A stretch of 64,000 bases of DNA, from assembly GCF_008727865.1 (NCBI RefSeq), contig NZ_VTWU01000011.1, positions 1 through 64,000 on the forward strand, given 5' to 3'. Below, in pieces: positions 10,883 through 19,366 of this stretch (within the stretch, counting starts at the first letter, position 1; every line of letters starts with the position of its first letter). Under the pieces are notes generated by a model. That model saw nothing but the letters and a program-made list of their open reading frames with translations, made no database searches and was not told where the DNA came from. This DNA is from Hymenobacter busanensis. GTDB taxonomy: Bacteria; Bacteroidota; Bacteroidia; Cytophagales; Hymenobacteraceae. The position numbers and the translations under genes are program-made.

Positions 10883-13024
10883 ATGCCTGATCCTTCATCC
10901 CAGAACCTCAACGAGGAGCTGAACACCGCCAAGCAGGTGCTGCCCGAAAACGTGGGCGCCCTCACCCGCGAGCAGCTCACGCCCGGCGCGGCTACCTCCC
11001 CCGAGGGCCACGACGTGCCCGGCCACGACCACCGCGGCCACCACCATCCGCCCGGCAAGCGCGTGGTGGACCTGGCCGGGAAGCCTGCCGACAGGCACGC
11101 CGGTCACTCCCACGACCCGGGCGAGCTGGACTTTGACGAGGAAGACGACCACGACCACGGGCCGGCCGGGGCCAACCCCTACCTAACGCCCGGCATCAGC
11201 CTGGCGCTGTTGCTCGGCGGCATCGTGCTGGACTATTACAAGCCGGGCTTTTTCACCGGCTACGTTCGCTTGGCTTGGTACGGGGTGGCCTACCTGTTGG
11301 TAGGCTGGAAGGTGATTCGCTCGGCCGTGCAAAGCATCCCTTCGGGCAACGTCTTCAACGAGTTTCTGCTCATGAGCATCGCCACCATCGGGGCCTTTGC
11401 CATCGGCGAGTATGCCGAGGGCGTGGCCGTGATGCTCTTCTACACCGTGGGCGAGCTGTTCCAGGACGCGGCCGTGAACCGGGCCAAGCGCAGCATCAAG
11501 GCCCTGCTGGAAATTCAGGCCACGGAAGTCGGCGTGCTGCGCGGCGGCCAGCGCCTGGTGCTCGACCCCAAGGAAGTAGTTGTCGGCGACGTCATCGAGG
11601 TGAAGCCCGGCGAGAAGGTGGCCCTCGACGGGACGCTGCTCTCGGCGCGCGGCACGTTCAACACGGCCGCCCTCACCGGCGAGTCGGTGCCCCAGACCAA
11701 GCAGCAGGGCGAAGCGGTGCTGGCCGGCATGATCAACCAGGACACGCTGAGCCAGATTACCGTCACGGCCGGCTACCAGGATACCAAGCTGAGCAAGATT
11801 CTGGCGCTGGTGCAGGACGCGGTGGGCCGCAAGGCCAAAACCCAGCAGTTCATCACCAAGTTTGCCCGGGTCTACACGCCCATCGTCGTGGGGCTGGCCG
11901 TGCTGCTCACGCTGCTGCCCTACTTCTTTGTGCAGGACTACGTGTTCCGCGACTGGCTCTACCGGGCGCTGGTGTTCTTAGTGATTTCCTGCCCCTGCGC
12001 GCTGGTTATCAGCATTCCGCTGGGCTACTTCGGCGGCATTGGGGCTGCTTCCAAAGTGGGCGTGCTCTTCAAGGGCTCGAACTTTCTTGACGTCATGCGC
12101 GAGATTGACACCGTGGTGATGGACAAAACGGGTACCCTGACCAAGGGCGTATTTGCCGTGCAGCAGGTAGTGGCCGCCCCTGGCCAGGACCCGGCCCGCT
12201 TCACGGCCCTGGCCGCCGCGCTCGAAGCTAAATCCACCCACCCCATTGCCCAGGCCGTGGTGGCCTACGCCAAGGGTAGCGGCACGGCCCTAGCCGTGGA
12301 CAACGTGGAGGAAATTGCCGGCCACGGCCTGCGCGGCCGCGTCGACGGGCTGGATGTGCTGGCTGGCAACACCAAGCTGCTCAACAAATTCAGCGTGGCC
12401 TACCCCGCCGAAGTTGACCAGCTGGTGGACAGCATCGTGGTGGTGGCCGTGGACGGCCAGTACGCCGGCTACCTCACCGTGGCCGATGAGCTGAAGGAAG
12501 ACGCTGCCCCAGCCGTGCAGGAGCTCAAAGCACAGGGCATTGGCACGGTCGTCATGCTCTCCGGCGACAAAGACACCATCGTGCAGCGCGTAGCCCGGCA
12601 GCTGGGTATCACCGAAGCCCACGGCGGCCTGCTGCCCGAAGACAAGGCCGCCCACGTTGAGCGCCTGAAAGCCGCCGGCAAGCGCCTGGCCTTCGTGGGC
12701 GATGGGGTAAACGACGCGCCGGTAGTGGCCCTGGCCGACGTGGGCATTGCCATGGGCGGCCTGGGCTCCGACGCCACCATCGAAACCGCCGACGTGGTGA
12801 TTCAAACCGACCACCCCAGCAAGATTGCCACCGCCCGCCGCATTGCTGGTGCCACCCACCAGGTGGTGTGGCAAAACATCTGGCTGGCCTTCGCCGTGAA
12901 AGCCGTGGTGCTGGCCCTGGGCGCCGGCGGCCTGGCTACCATGTGGGAAGCCGTGTTTGCTGACGTGGGCGTGGCGCTACTGGCTATTCTCAACGCCGTG
13001 CGCATTCAACGGATGAAGTTTTAA
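10883..13024 (+). CDS. zntA: Zn/Cd/Pb-translocating P1B-type ATPase
   Basis: This ATP-driven exporter of Zn2+, Cd2+ and Pb2+ is 713 aa long. The N-terminus (residues about 30-95) is His/Asp-rich and disordered (HDHRGHHHPPG, DHDHG) and replaces the usual HMA domain; it probably binds zinc. Then come the membrane helices, the actuator loop (TGESVP), the CPC ion-binding motif in ISCPCALV (C370, C372), the phosphorylation site DKTGT (D414), the HP locus (STHPIAQAV) and the hinge GDGVNDAP (from about 606). The last helix pair contains FADVGVALLAI with the Asp typical of the zinc group. DUF3703 follows after three bases. Confidence 0.93.
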   Translation: MPDPSSQNLNEELNTAKQVLPENVGALTREQLTPGAATSPEGHDVPGHDHRGHHHPPGKRVVDLAGKPADRHAGHSHDPGELDFDEEDDHDHGPAGANPYLTPGISLALLLGGIVLDYYKPGFFTGYVRLAWYGVAYLLVGWKVIRSAVQSIPSGNVFNEFLLMSIATIGAFAIGEYAEGVAVMLFYTVGELFQDAAVNRAKRSIKALLEIQATEVGVLRGGQRLVLDPKEVVVGDVIEVKPGEKVALDGTLLSARGTFNTAALTGESVPQTKQQGEAVLAGMINQDTLSQITVTAGYQDTKLSKILALVQDAVGRKAKTQQFITKFARVYTPIVVGLAVLLTLLPYFFVQDYVFRDWLYRALVFLVISCPCALVISIPLGYFGGIGAASKVGVLFKGSNFLDVMREIDTVVMDKTGTLTKGVFAVQQVVAAPGQDPARFTALAAALEAKSTHPIAQAVVAYAKGSGTALAVDNVEEIAGHGLRGRVDGLDVLAGNTKLLNKFSVAYPAEVDQLVDSIVVVAVDGQYAGYLTVADELKEDAAPAVQELKAQGIGTVVMLSGDKDTIVQRVARQLGITEAHGGLLPEDKAAHVERLKAAGKRLAFVGDGVNDAPVVALADVGIAMGGLGSDATIETADVVIQTDHPSKIATARRIAGATHQVVWQNIWLAFAVKAVVLALGAGGLATMWEAVFADVGVALLAILNAVRIQRMKF

Positions 13025-13027
13025 GCC

Positions 13028-13393
13028 ATGAACACGTTGTTTCTTCCTGCCCGCTTACGGCCACATTATCAGGCCGAGATGGATGCAGCGCGGGCGGCCT
13101 ATGCACGTCAGGACCCGGCAGCCGCGTTTCACCACCTGGAACGGGCCCACATCCTTGGGCAACGCTGGGCTTGGCCGCACACGCAGGTGCACCTGCGCAT
13201 GCTCCGGCACGGCATACTCATCGGCAATGGCCGCGAGATACGTGGGCAACTGCCGCGTATTTTATTCGGCTTTCTCGGCTCACTCGTGGGCCACGTTCCG
13301 ACTGGCAACACCGGTGGTGCCAACGTGAAGGCCGAGCAGCCAATGCCGATTCCGGCGGACTTGCAGCAGCTGCTCAACTCAGGCAGCCAGTGA
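13028..13393 (+). CDS. DUF3703 family protein
   Basis: The 121 aa product fits DUF3703: a helical N-terminal half with AFHHLERAHILGQR and WPHTQVHLRMLRHG, then GHVPTGNTGGANV and a C-terminal PMPIPADLQQLL. Conserved His residues (about 37, 42, 54, 58) could bind a metal. DUF3703 genes are commonly found beside zinc/cadmium/cobalt efflux genes, and here the start is three bases after the zntA stop, indicating translational coupling. Function is unknown; a role in metal handling is inferred from linkage. Confidence 0.75.
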   Translation: MNTLFLPARLRPHYQAEMDAARAAYARQDPAAAFHHLERAHILGQRWAWPHTQVHLRMLRHGILIGNGREIRGQLPRILFGFLGSLVGHVPTGNTGGANVKAEQPMPIPADLQQLLNSGSQ

Positions 13394-13521
13394 CTTTCGG
13401 ATCTAGTGAATAGGAGTGAAATTGTTGGAGCTAACGCATAAGGCAGTGTACTGGTAAGGCTGCTGGCGCCAATCGCCGAACTTCCGTATAACTTCGCAGA
13501 GCCAGCCTTGGCCACTTCAGA

Positions 13522-13908
13522 ATGAAAGCAATGGGTTTCGACAACAGCATTTCCCAGCGTCTGCGCGCCGAACGAGGCATGCGTACCGGCGGCGGGAACC
13601 CACTGCTGCGGGTGGACCCGACGCATCCACGGTACCCGCTGGGCCTGGGCGAAGCAGTGGAGTGGTTCGCTGAGCCGGTGGTTATCGGCTGGTACGCCTC
13701 GCAACCGCAGCTTCCGCTTTTGGCTGTTGGGTTGAGCAATGCGATTCGGCCGGTTGCCCTGGAAGGGCTCGTGGTTCAGTTCGCCGACGAAAACAGCCCG
13801 CTGCTGCTGTGGGCCAAAATGCAGAAATTCGGCCAGCCCAGCCCGTTCATCTTGAATGAGGCCGGGCTGGCCAAACTTCAGCAACGCTACCAGCTGCGGG
13901 TCCTCTAG
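13522..13908 (+). CDS. hypothetical protein
   Basis: This is a 128 aa soluble-looking protein without a signal peptide, membrane helix or motif I recognise. Hydrophobic blocks EPVVIGWYA, LPLLAVGLSN and LEGLVVQFA alternate with polar stretches, consistent with an alpha/beta fold. It ends convergently with the ART-like gene and overlaps it by four bases. The start at 13522 is the first ATG; a later start is possible. It sits between the zinc and arsenic blocks with no clear link to either. Confidence 0.45.
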   Translation: MKAMGFDNSISQRLRAERGMRTGGGNPLLRVDPTHPRYPLGLGEAVEWFAEPVVIGWYASQPQLPLLAVGLSNAIRPVALEGLVVQFADENSPLLLWAKMQKFGQPSPFILNEAGLAKLQQRYQLRVL

Positions 13909-14660
13909 CGCCCGAACTCCCGAATACTCAGGCCCGCCTGCTGGCAAAGCCGTTGCAGGTCGGCTGGCACATCGGCAAGGCGCCAAGCCACGATGCATTC
14001 CACGTCCTGCAAGCGTACGCCACCGTGAAATTGAGCTTCCACATAATGAAACTCAACTTCTGCTACGTGCGTGGCGTGTATCATCCGCGACAAGTGCGTG
14101 TAGACCCACCCCGATTGGTTGGGTATCAACGAGGTGATGGGAATGCAGGTGTAGGCCGCCGGCAGCACGGCCCGGTCCAACGTATCGGCAATCGACACCG
14201 TGGTGCGGCTCAGGATTTCCGGTCGCAGCCGCAAGGCCAAGCCGCCGTAGCCCTCCACGGCCGGGGGCTCGTGGTCACCCGGCGTTAGGTATCCATACAC
14301 CGGGCGCTGCACCGGGTCCAAGTCAAAGGCGTACCCAAACAGCTCCGTTTCCAGACTCGCCCGCAAAACCGGATTGAAGGCACCACCGGAATGCAACGTT
14401 TCAAACTGCGTCTGTACCCGTCCGCTCTGCAGAATCTGACGCAAGGCTTCGTGTTGGTGCAGGGGCTCCTTTCCACCAATGCGCAGCTGCGGCCGCGCCG
14501 GAGCCAGAAGGCGCTGCATGTTGGCGGCCGCCTGCGCCAGATAAGATTCCAGCACCTGCGGAGGCATCAGGGGCTTGAGTTTGCCTCGGATGGCAGCCTC
14601 CCAATATTCCCCCTGCTGTTGTACGTGCTGCTGCACGCCCGCCGGCAGGAGTTGGGTCAT
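13905..14660 (-). CDS. uncharacterised protein, ADP-ribosyltransferase/minor-capsid-like
   Basis: The 251 aa product was not identified with certainty. The middle contains QTQFETLHSGGAFNP, LETELFGYAFDL, QRPVYGYLTPG and then YGGLALRLRPEIL-SRTTVSIADTLDR. This succession of an R/E-type segment, RPVYGYL and a final RTTxxxxDTL block resembles DUF3626-like proteins and phage minor capsid proteins of the ADP-ribosyltransferase fold. The first ATG is at 14660 (MTQLLPAGVQQHV). A longer form would need a TTG at 14804 and adds only low-complexity sequence. It lies at the edge of the arsenic operon. If the fold is right it could be a toxin or modifying enzyme; this is inference. Confidence 0.5.
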   Translation of the reverse strand: MTQLLPAGVQQHVQQQGEYWEAAIRGKLKPLMPPQVLESYLAQAAANMQRLLAPARPQLRIGGKEPLHQHEALRQILQSGRVQTQFETLHSGGAFNPVLRASLETELFGYAFDLDPVQRPVYGYLTPGDHEPPAVEGYGGLALRLRPEILSRTTVSIADTLDRAVLPAAYTCIPITSLIPNQSGWVYTHLSRMIHATHVAEVEFHYVEAQFHGGVRLQDVECIVAWRLADVPADLQRLCQQAGLSIREFGR

Positions 14661-15445
14661 GCCCGGTGCCGGGCTGGCATTCGGGCAAGCTGAGCTTGCC
14701 CAGGACAGACCTAGGTCTGCAGAAGCGCAACGCGCAACAGCTTCTGAGGTGATTTCGCTCGGGTGAGCGGCGTTGAGTACGGTTTCGTCATGTACAGTTT
14801 TCAATTGAGGTTAAAAGATTTGTTTTGTGCCGCCGCGACTTTCATTTGAGTTGCATTGGCTTGTGGGAACCTTGGGGTTCCGCTTATCACCATTCCGTGG
14901 CGGTGAGGCAACGGGCTGGTTCGGGTCCGGGCGCTGGCCAAGACAGGTTTCTATGTATGTATACGTAAAAACCGGGTCTGCTCGAAAAACAGCAGGGGAG
15001 GGCGGTTAAGGTAACGGCGCCCTGAAGGACGCATTTCACCAGTACTGGCGGGCGAGGGGGCCCTCTTTCTGGTCGGCAGGTAGCCAACAGGTGCGCGCGA
15101 TTTGATTTCTTGAAGCGAGTGTTCATGAAGGTTATATCAAGAAATAGGGCTGGGTTTGCCGCTGAACTCGGCGAATCACCAAAACAATTTTCAACACTTT
15201 GATTATCAGTTATATTATTTCTCAATCTCCTTATTTTCCGCTGGTTGAAAAACGGGCCCGCATTCAACTTCATGATACTGTGTAGTTGCTTTTTGCCAGC
15301 CTTGGCAGTGGGCGTCGGTGCGCAGCCTGCCCGGGCACCGGTACAGGGTAGGTAGCGACCCACAAAAAAAAGTTGAAAAAAACTTTATGTCGTAAACATG
15401 CGTCATAACATGTCGTATATTTGCGACATACTTCATAACGCCGTC
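14661..15445. other. long intergenic region before the arsenic operon
   Basis: This is a 785-base region with uneven composition: GC-rich to about 15100, then AT-rich from 15100 to 15240 and again near 15360-15440. No reading frame in it looks like a protein, and no repeats or transposase remnants were recognised. The last 60 bases hold the arsR promoter and the two palindromic operators listed separately. Short frames such as the minus-strand one across 14887-15363 have unnatural composition. Confidence 0.5.
15387..15429. promoter_or_regulatory. two tandem ArsR-type operators overlapping the -7 box
   Basis: ATGTCG (15387-15392), 8 bases, then CGTCAT (15401-15406) forms one palindrome with a single mismatch. 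ATGTCG (15410-15415), TATATTTG, then CGACAT (15424-15429) forms a second, perfect one. They are exactly 23 bases apart. The spacer of the second is itself a perfect TAnnTTTG -7 box (15416-15423), so repressor bound here would occlude the promoter. Transcription would start near 15429 and arsR begins at 15446. The arrangement predicts autoregulation by ArsR. Confidence 0.7.
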
Positions 15446-15790
15446 ATGACCTACGCCAAAACCGCCGCGTTCACCGAAGAGCAACAGCAGCTGGCCCGCG
15501 TGGCCAAAGCCCTGGCGCACCCGGCCCGCGTGGCCATCATCCAGTTCCTAGCCTCCAAGCAAACCTGCATCTCCGGCGACATTGCCGCGGAGCTACCCTT
15601 GTCCCGCACGACCGTCTCACAGCACCTGCAGGAGCTCAAAGCCCTGGATTTGATTCGCGGCGAGATTGACGGGCTGACGGTCTGCTATTGCCTCAACACG
15701 GAGCTGCTCAAGCAGGTCCACCAACAGTTTACCGGCTTCTTCCTCGAAGCAACTGCCAACCCGGCCTGCGGACCGGCCGATGCCTGCTAA
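15446..15790 (+). CDS. arsR: ArsR/SmtB-family repressor
   Basis: This is the metalloid-responsive winged-helix repressor of the downstream operon. The 114 aa product shows the family pattern [22 protein letters not shown], the DNA-contact helix [18 protein letters not shown] and a beta wing with [13 protein letters not shown]. Possible ligand Cys residues lie at the end of the second helix (TC), in the wing (CYC) and in the C-terminal PACGPADAC. The frame is open to an ATG at 15398, but that lies upstream of the promoter, so the ATG at 15446 is chosen. Two palindromic operators precede it. Confidence 0.9.
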   Translation: MTYAKTAAFTEEQQQLARVAKALAHPARVAIIQFLASKQTCISGDIAAELPLSRTTVSQHLQELKALDLIRGEIDGLTVCYCLNTELLKQVHQQFTGFFLEATANPACGPADAC

Positions 15791-15821
15791 CTCATCTCTT
15801 CACCCCAAGCCTTTCTGACCT

Positions 15822-16280
15822 ATGAAAATCTCCGAAATGAAGCAGACCCTCGCGGGTCTCGACGCCGTCAACTTCCGCCTGCCCTCGGGTGAATACCTGC
15901 CCTCGCATTTCCACGTGACGGAAGTGGGCCTCGTGAGCAAGCACTTCATCGACTGCGGCGGCGTCGAGCGCCGCGAGACGGTAGCCAACTTCCAGCTCTG
16001 GGAAGCCGGCGACTACGACCACCGCCTCGCCCCCCAGAAGTTCCTGCACATCCTGAAGCTGTCGGAGAAGATTCTCGGCCGCGAAGACCTCGACATCGAG
16101 GTGGAGTACCAGCAGGCCACCATCGGCAAGTTCGGCCTGGCCTTCGACGGCACCGATTTCGTGCTCACGCCCAAGCACACGGCCTGTCTGGCCCAGGAGG
16201 CCTGCGGCATTCCGGCCCAAGACCTGGCACTGCCCCAGCTGCAGGTAGCCGGCTGCGCTCCCGGAGGCAGGTGCTGCTAA
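15822..16280 (+). CDS. DUF6428 family protein of arsenic operons
   Basis: The 152 aa protein begins MKISEMKQTLAGLDAVNFRLP and contains VPSHFHVTEVGL-like sequence (LPSHFHVTEVGLVSKHFIDCGG), followed by RETVANFQLWEAGDYDHRL. These features match DUF6428, a family found directly after arsR in Bacteroidetes arsenic operons. It ends with a Cys pair (GGRCC). The conserved His and Cys residues suggest a small-molecule or metalloid role, but no activity is known. It is 31 bases downstream of arsR and followed by a terminator-like hairpin. Confidence 0.75.
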   Translation: MKISEMKQTLAGLDAVNFRLPSGEYLPSHFHVTEVGLVSKHFIDCGGVERRETVANFQLWEAGDYDHRLAPQKFLHILKLSEKILGREDLDIEVEYQQATIGKFGLAFDGTDFVLTPKHTACLAQEACGIPAQDLALPQLQVAGCAPGGRCC

Positions 16281-16288
16281 GCTTGCGC

Positions 16289-16320
16289 AACGGCGCTGCC
16301 TTCGCGGGTAGCGCCGTTTT
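16289..16320 (+). terminator. hairpin with T-run after the DUF6428 gene
   Basis: AACGGCGCT (16289-16297) pairs perfectly with AGCGCCGTT (16310-16318) across a 12-base loop and runs into TTTT. It would terminate or attenuate transcription between the arsR-DUF6428 pair and the phosphoesterase-acetyltransferase-pump genes, giving higher expression of the first two. Confidence 0.6.
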
Positions 16321-16361
16321 GCTGGGTTGCTCTTTTGCCTTTTGCTGACTTCTTCTTTCTG

Positions 16362-17135
16362 ATGACAATTGCCTTTTTCTCCGACGTGCACGGCAACCTG
16401 CCGGCCCTGGAAGCGGTGCTGGCCGATATGGACCAGCGCCGCCCGGACATGATTTTTTGCCTAGGTGACCTGGTCGGCTACGCGCCCTGGCCCAACGAAG
16501 TGGTCAACGAGGTGCGCCGGCGGGGCATTCCGACGCTGGCCGGCAACTACGACCAGGGCATTGGCCTAGCGAGCGAGAACTGCGGCTGCGCCTACAAAAC
16601 GGACACGGAGAAAGACCTGGGTGCCCAGAGCATTGCCTTTACCAACCAGGTGGTCGGGGCCGACGAGCGGCGCTACCTGCGCTACCTGCCCAAGCACATG
16701 CGCCTGGACTTTCAGGAAGAGCCCTGCACGCTGAGTTTGCTGATGGTGCACGGCTCGCCCCGCAAAATCAACGAGTACCTGTTCGAGGACCGGCCCGAAG
16801 CCAGTTTCCTGCGGGTACTGCAGGAAGCCAACGCCGACATCCTGCTGTTCGGGCACACCCACAAGCCCTACCACCGCACCTTTGCTTACGAGCACGCGGG
16901 CGAAACCCGCTACCGGCACGCGCTCAACATCGGCTCGGTGGGCAAGCCCAAAGACGGCGACCCACGCGCCGCCTACCAACTGCTGCACCTGGACGAGCAC
17001 ACCACCCTGACGGTCCCCGGCAGCGTGCGCTCGGAGCTGGTGCGCGTGGCATACGACGTGGAGAAGGCTGCGGGGGCCGTAGAGGCCTCGCCGCTGCCCA
17101 ACGAATACGCGGACATGCTTCGCAAAGCCTACTAA
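16362..17135 (+). CDS. metallophosphoesterase of the arsenic operon
   Basis: This is a calcineurin-like phosphoesterase of 257 aa. All metal-binding motifs are present: DVHGN (D8, H10), GDLVGYAPWPNE, GNYDQ, the late VHGSP and GHTHKP. The class dephosphorylates nucleotides or other phosphoesters using two metal ions; the substrate here is unknown. Related phosphoesterases occur in Bacteroidetes ars clusters, so a role in arsenic stress is inferred from position. The ATG at 16362 gives the usual MTIAFFSDVHGN start; nine further in-frame codons upstream are not needed. Confidence 0.85.
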   Translation: MTIAFFSDVHGNLPALEAVLADMDQRRPDMIFCLGDLVGYAPWPNEVVNEVRRRGIPTLAGNYDQGIGLASENCGCAYKTDTEKDLGAQSIAFTNQVVGADERRYLRYLPKHMRLDFQEEPCTLSLLMVHGSPRKINEYLFEDRPEASFLRVLQEANADILLFGHTHKPYHRTFAYEHAGETRYRHALNIGSVGKPKDGDPRAAYQLLHLDEHTTLTVPGSVRSELVRVAYDVEKAAGAVEASPLPNEYADMLRKAY

Positions 17136-17147
17136 CCCGTTTCTGCC

Positions 17148-17642
17148 ATGACCATTATACCGATGACGGACGCCCACTGGCCGGCGGTGAAGGCCATATA
17201 CGAAGCCGGCATTGCGACCGGTAATGCCACGTTCGAAACCCAGGCGCCGGCTTGGGAAGCCTGGGACAAAGCCCACCTGAACCATAGCCGCCTGGTGGCG
17301 GTGGACGAGGGCGGCTCGGTGCGGGGCTGGGCGGCGCTCTCGCCGGTGTCGAGCCGCTGCGTGTACGGCGGCGTGGCCGAAATCAGCGTGTACATCGCGG
17401 CCGAGGCGCGGGGGCAAGGCGTGGGCCGGCAACTGCTCCAGGCCTTGATTGCGGATTCGGAATCTCACGGCATCTGGACGCTGCAGGCCGGCACGTTTGA
17501 AGAAAACAAAGCCAGCATTGGCCTGCACACGCAGGCGGGGTTCCGCATCATTGGCTACCGGGAGCGAATTGGCCAGCACCACGGCGTGTGGCGCAACACG
17601 GTGCAAATGGAGCGGCGCAGCCCGACCGTGGGCGTTGCTTAA
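17148..17642 (+). CDS. arsN: GNAT N-acetyltransferase, ArsN1/PAT-like
   Basis: The 164 aa product is a GNAT acetyltransferase of the phosphinothricin/arsinothricin type. It starts IIPMTDAHWPAVKAIYEAGI and contains GNATFETQAP, the central AEISVYIAAEARGQGVGRQLL acetyl-CoA-binding region (split around the pyrophosphate loop RGQGVG), and FEENKASIGLH. Such enzymes inactivate amino-acid antibiotics carrying an arsenic or phosphorus group by N-acetylation. Its place between the phosphoesterase and the ACR3 pump supports the ArsN1 assignment; other small amino-acid analogues remain possible. It is 12 bases from the gene before and 15 from the pump. Confidence 0.8.
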   Translation: MTIIPMTDAHWPAVKAIYEAGIATGNATFETQAPAWEAWDKAHLNHSRLVAVDEGGSVRGWAALSPVSSRCVYGGVAEISVYIAAEARGQGVGRQLLQALIADSESHGIWTLQAGTFEENKASIGLHTQAGFRIIGYRERIGQHHGVWRNTVQMERRSPTVGVA

Positions 17643-17657
17643 CCATATTACGCTACA

Positions 17658-18743
17658 ATGACGACGCTGAACCAACCCGCCACGCCGCCTCCGGCCGCGC
17701 TGGCGGAAAAGAAGCTCTCCGTCCTGGACCGGGGCCTCACGCTGTGGATATTCCTGGCCATGGCGCTGGGCGTGGCCCTGGGCTACTTAGTACCCGGCAT
17801 CAACGAGACTGTCAACTATTTTTCGGTGGGCACGGTGAACGTGCCGCTGGCCATCGGGCTGATTTTGATGATGTACCCGCCACTGGCCAAGGTCAAGTAT
17901 GAGCAACTGCCCAATGTCTTCAAAAACACGCGCATCATCGGGCTCTCGTTGTTCCTGAACTGGATACTTGGCCCGCTGCTTATGTTCTTTCTGGCCATCT
18001 GGCTCTTGCCCGACAAGCCCGAGTACATGATGGGGTTGATTCTGATTGGCATTGCCCGCTGCATTGCCATGGTGCTGGTGTGGAACGACCTGGCCGACGG
18101 CTCCCGCGAGTACGCAGCGAGCCTGGTGGCACTCAATTCCATCTTTCAGGTACTGTTTTACTCGGTGCTGGCCTGGCTGTTCATCACGGTTCTGCCGCCT
18201 TACTTCGGGCTGAAGGGCTACGCGGTGCACATCGGCATCGGGGACATCGCGCAGAGCGTGCTCATCTATCTGGGCATCCCGTTTGCGGCGGGCTTCCTTT
18301 CGCGCACCATCCTGCGCCGCCTGAAAGGCAACGCGTGGTATGAGCAGGTCTTTCTGCCGGCCATCAGCCCGATTACCCTGGTAGCTTTGCTGCTTACCAT
18401 CGTCATCATGTTCAGCCTGAAGGGCGAAACCATCATGCGCATTCCCTTGGATGTGCTGCGCATTGCTTTGCCGCTGGCCCTGTACTTCGGTGTCATGTTC
18501 GTACTCAGCTTCGCGGCGGGCAAGTACCTGGGTGCGGAGTACGCCGAGAATGCCTCCATTGCCTTCACAGCCACCGGCAACAACTTCGAGTTGGCCATTG
18601 CCGTTGCCATCGGCGTGTTCGGGCTGAACTCGGGCCAGGCCTTTGCCGGCGTCATCGGCCCGCTCATCGAAGTGCCGGCCCTGATTGCCTTGGTCAACCT
18701 AGCGTTCTGGTTCCGCCGGCGCTGGTATGGCAGCAACAGCTAA
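17658..18743 (+). CDS. acr3: ACR3-family arsenite efflux transporter
   Basis: This is a ten-helix inner-membrane arsenite/H+ antiporter of 361 aa. It shows ACR3 hallmarks: [16 protein letters not shown] in the second helix region, [18 protein letters not shown] with the essential Cys (C135), and [17 protein letters not shown] near the C-terminus with the conserved acidic residue. The start is the ATG at 17658 followed by a 20-residue polar lead. It is the last gene of the arsenic operon. No arsenate reductase or ArsA-type ATPase accompanies it, so only arsenite already present or reduced elsewhere could be exported. Confidence 0.93.
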   Translation: MTTLNQPATPPPAALAEKKLSVLDRGLTLWIFLAMALGVALGYLVPGINETVNYFSVGTVNVPLAIGLILMMYPPLAKVKYEQLPNVFKNTRIIGLSLFLNWILGPLLMFFLAIWLLPDKPEYMMGLILIGIARCIAMVLVWNDLADGSREYAASLVALNSIFQVLFYSVLAWLFITVLPPYFGLKGYAVHIGIGDIAQSVLIYLGIPFAAGFLSRTILRRLKGNAWYEQVFLPAISPITLVALLLTIVIMFSLKGETIMRIPLDVLRIALPLALYFGVMFVLSFAAGKYLGAEYAENASIAFTATGNNFELAIAVAIGVFGLNSGQAFAGVIGPLIEVPALIALVNLAFWFRRRWYGSNS

Positions 18744-18782
18744 AATTCGGAGCGCTTACGGCATCAGCCGGATAACAAAGTT

Positions 18783-18983
18783 CTAGAGCGGGCTTTTCTT
18801 GATGATGGTCACCAACTGTCCGTAGGTGTAGAGGTACTCGTCTTCGTGCCCGGCGCGCTCGGCGCGGTAAGCCCCTGGAGTGGTAGGGCTGAAGCTGAAA
18901 AAGTTGCCGAAATACTCCGCGTAGGCCCGGCTGCGGCGGCCCGGCTCGCCGAAGAACTGGTCGGGGACCGTGTAAGTAATTGG
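18783..18983 (-). pseudogene. 3' fragment of an unrecognised gene
   Basis: A minus-strand frame reads TYTVPDQFFGEPGRRSRAYA and continues EYFGNFFSFSPTT... to GQLVTIIKKSPL and a stop at 18783. Composition is protein-like, but the gene has no beginning: upstream of about 18983 the frame runs antisense into a umuC remnant on the opposite strand. The boundary of the two fragments coincides, marking a recombination junction. I do not recognise the family. Confidence 0.4.
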
Positions 18984-18986
18984 CTG

Positions 18987-19109
18987 CGCTTTGGTGCCTC
19001 GCAGCACCCGCTGGTGTTGGCGCCGGGCCAGGCGCACTGGGAAGGGCAGGTACAGTGGCACACCCCACAGTACATCACGCGGCTGGAAGATTTATTGCTG
19101 GTAGGATAA
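18987..19109 (+). pseudogene. umuC: umuC 3'-end remnant
   Basis: The frame from RFG (18987) through LVLAPGQAHWEGQ to [14 protein letters not shown] and TAA at 19107-19109 repeats the C-terminus of the intact umuC (RFG..., [29 protein letters not shown], 3042-3179). Nucleotide identity is high over the last 90 bases. A short internal segment is missing. There is no 5' part of the gene. It lies 16 kb from the intact copy in the same orientation. Confidence 0.8.
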
Positions 19110-19132
19110 GTGTGTATCTTCTTGGCTAGGCT

Positions 19133-19342
19133 ATGGTGTTTGTATTGTTACTCAGCTTAATCTTAGGAGGTATCCCACCTACCAAGCCAGTTTACATGTG
19201 TCAGGGCTCTGCTTCCTGTGCGTATCACGTGACCCCGAAGTGCGAGGGCCTAGCCTGGTGCACCAAATCAGTAAGACCTGTTACGAAAGCAACAGCTGAG
19301 CAACTTAACCGCCGGCCGTGTGGCCGCTGTTATCGACGGTAA
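19133..19342 (+). CDS. small secreted Cys-rich protein
   Basis: The 69 aa product has an N-terminal hydrophobic segment (MVFVLLLSLILGG) likely to act as a signal or anchor. A compact Cys-rich part follows: VYMCQGSASCAYH, then CEGLAWCTK and PCGRCYR. The pattern VYxC...YH...CxGLxxC...PCxxCY recurs in small Bacteroidetes proteins of unknown function and suggests a metal-binding or disulfide-rich fold. AT content is higher than in the flanking metal genes, in line with separate acquisition. It is 24 bases before the DUF3800 gene, so the two may be co-transcribed. Confidence 0.6.
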   Translation: MVFVLLLSLILGGIPPTKPVYMCQGSASCAYHVTPKCEGLAWCTKSVRPVTKATAEQLNRRPCGRCYRR

Positions 19343-19366
19343 AGAGTAAAGCCTTCCAAAACTGAC

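Noticed and set aside
14887-15363. Minus-strand 158-codon frame in the gap before arsR
   Set aside because: Unnatural composition with many Pro, Arg and Cys, no motif, and no neighbour that would support it.
15398-15445. Earlier ATG for arsR
   Set aside because: It lies within the operators and upstream of the -7 box, so it would not be on the transcript; the ATG at 15446 is preferred.
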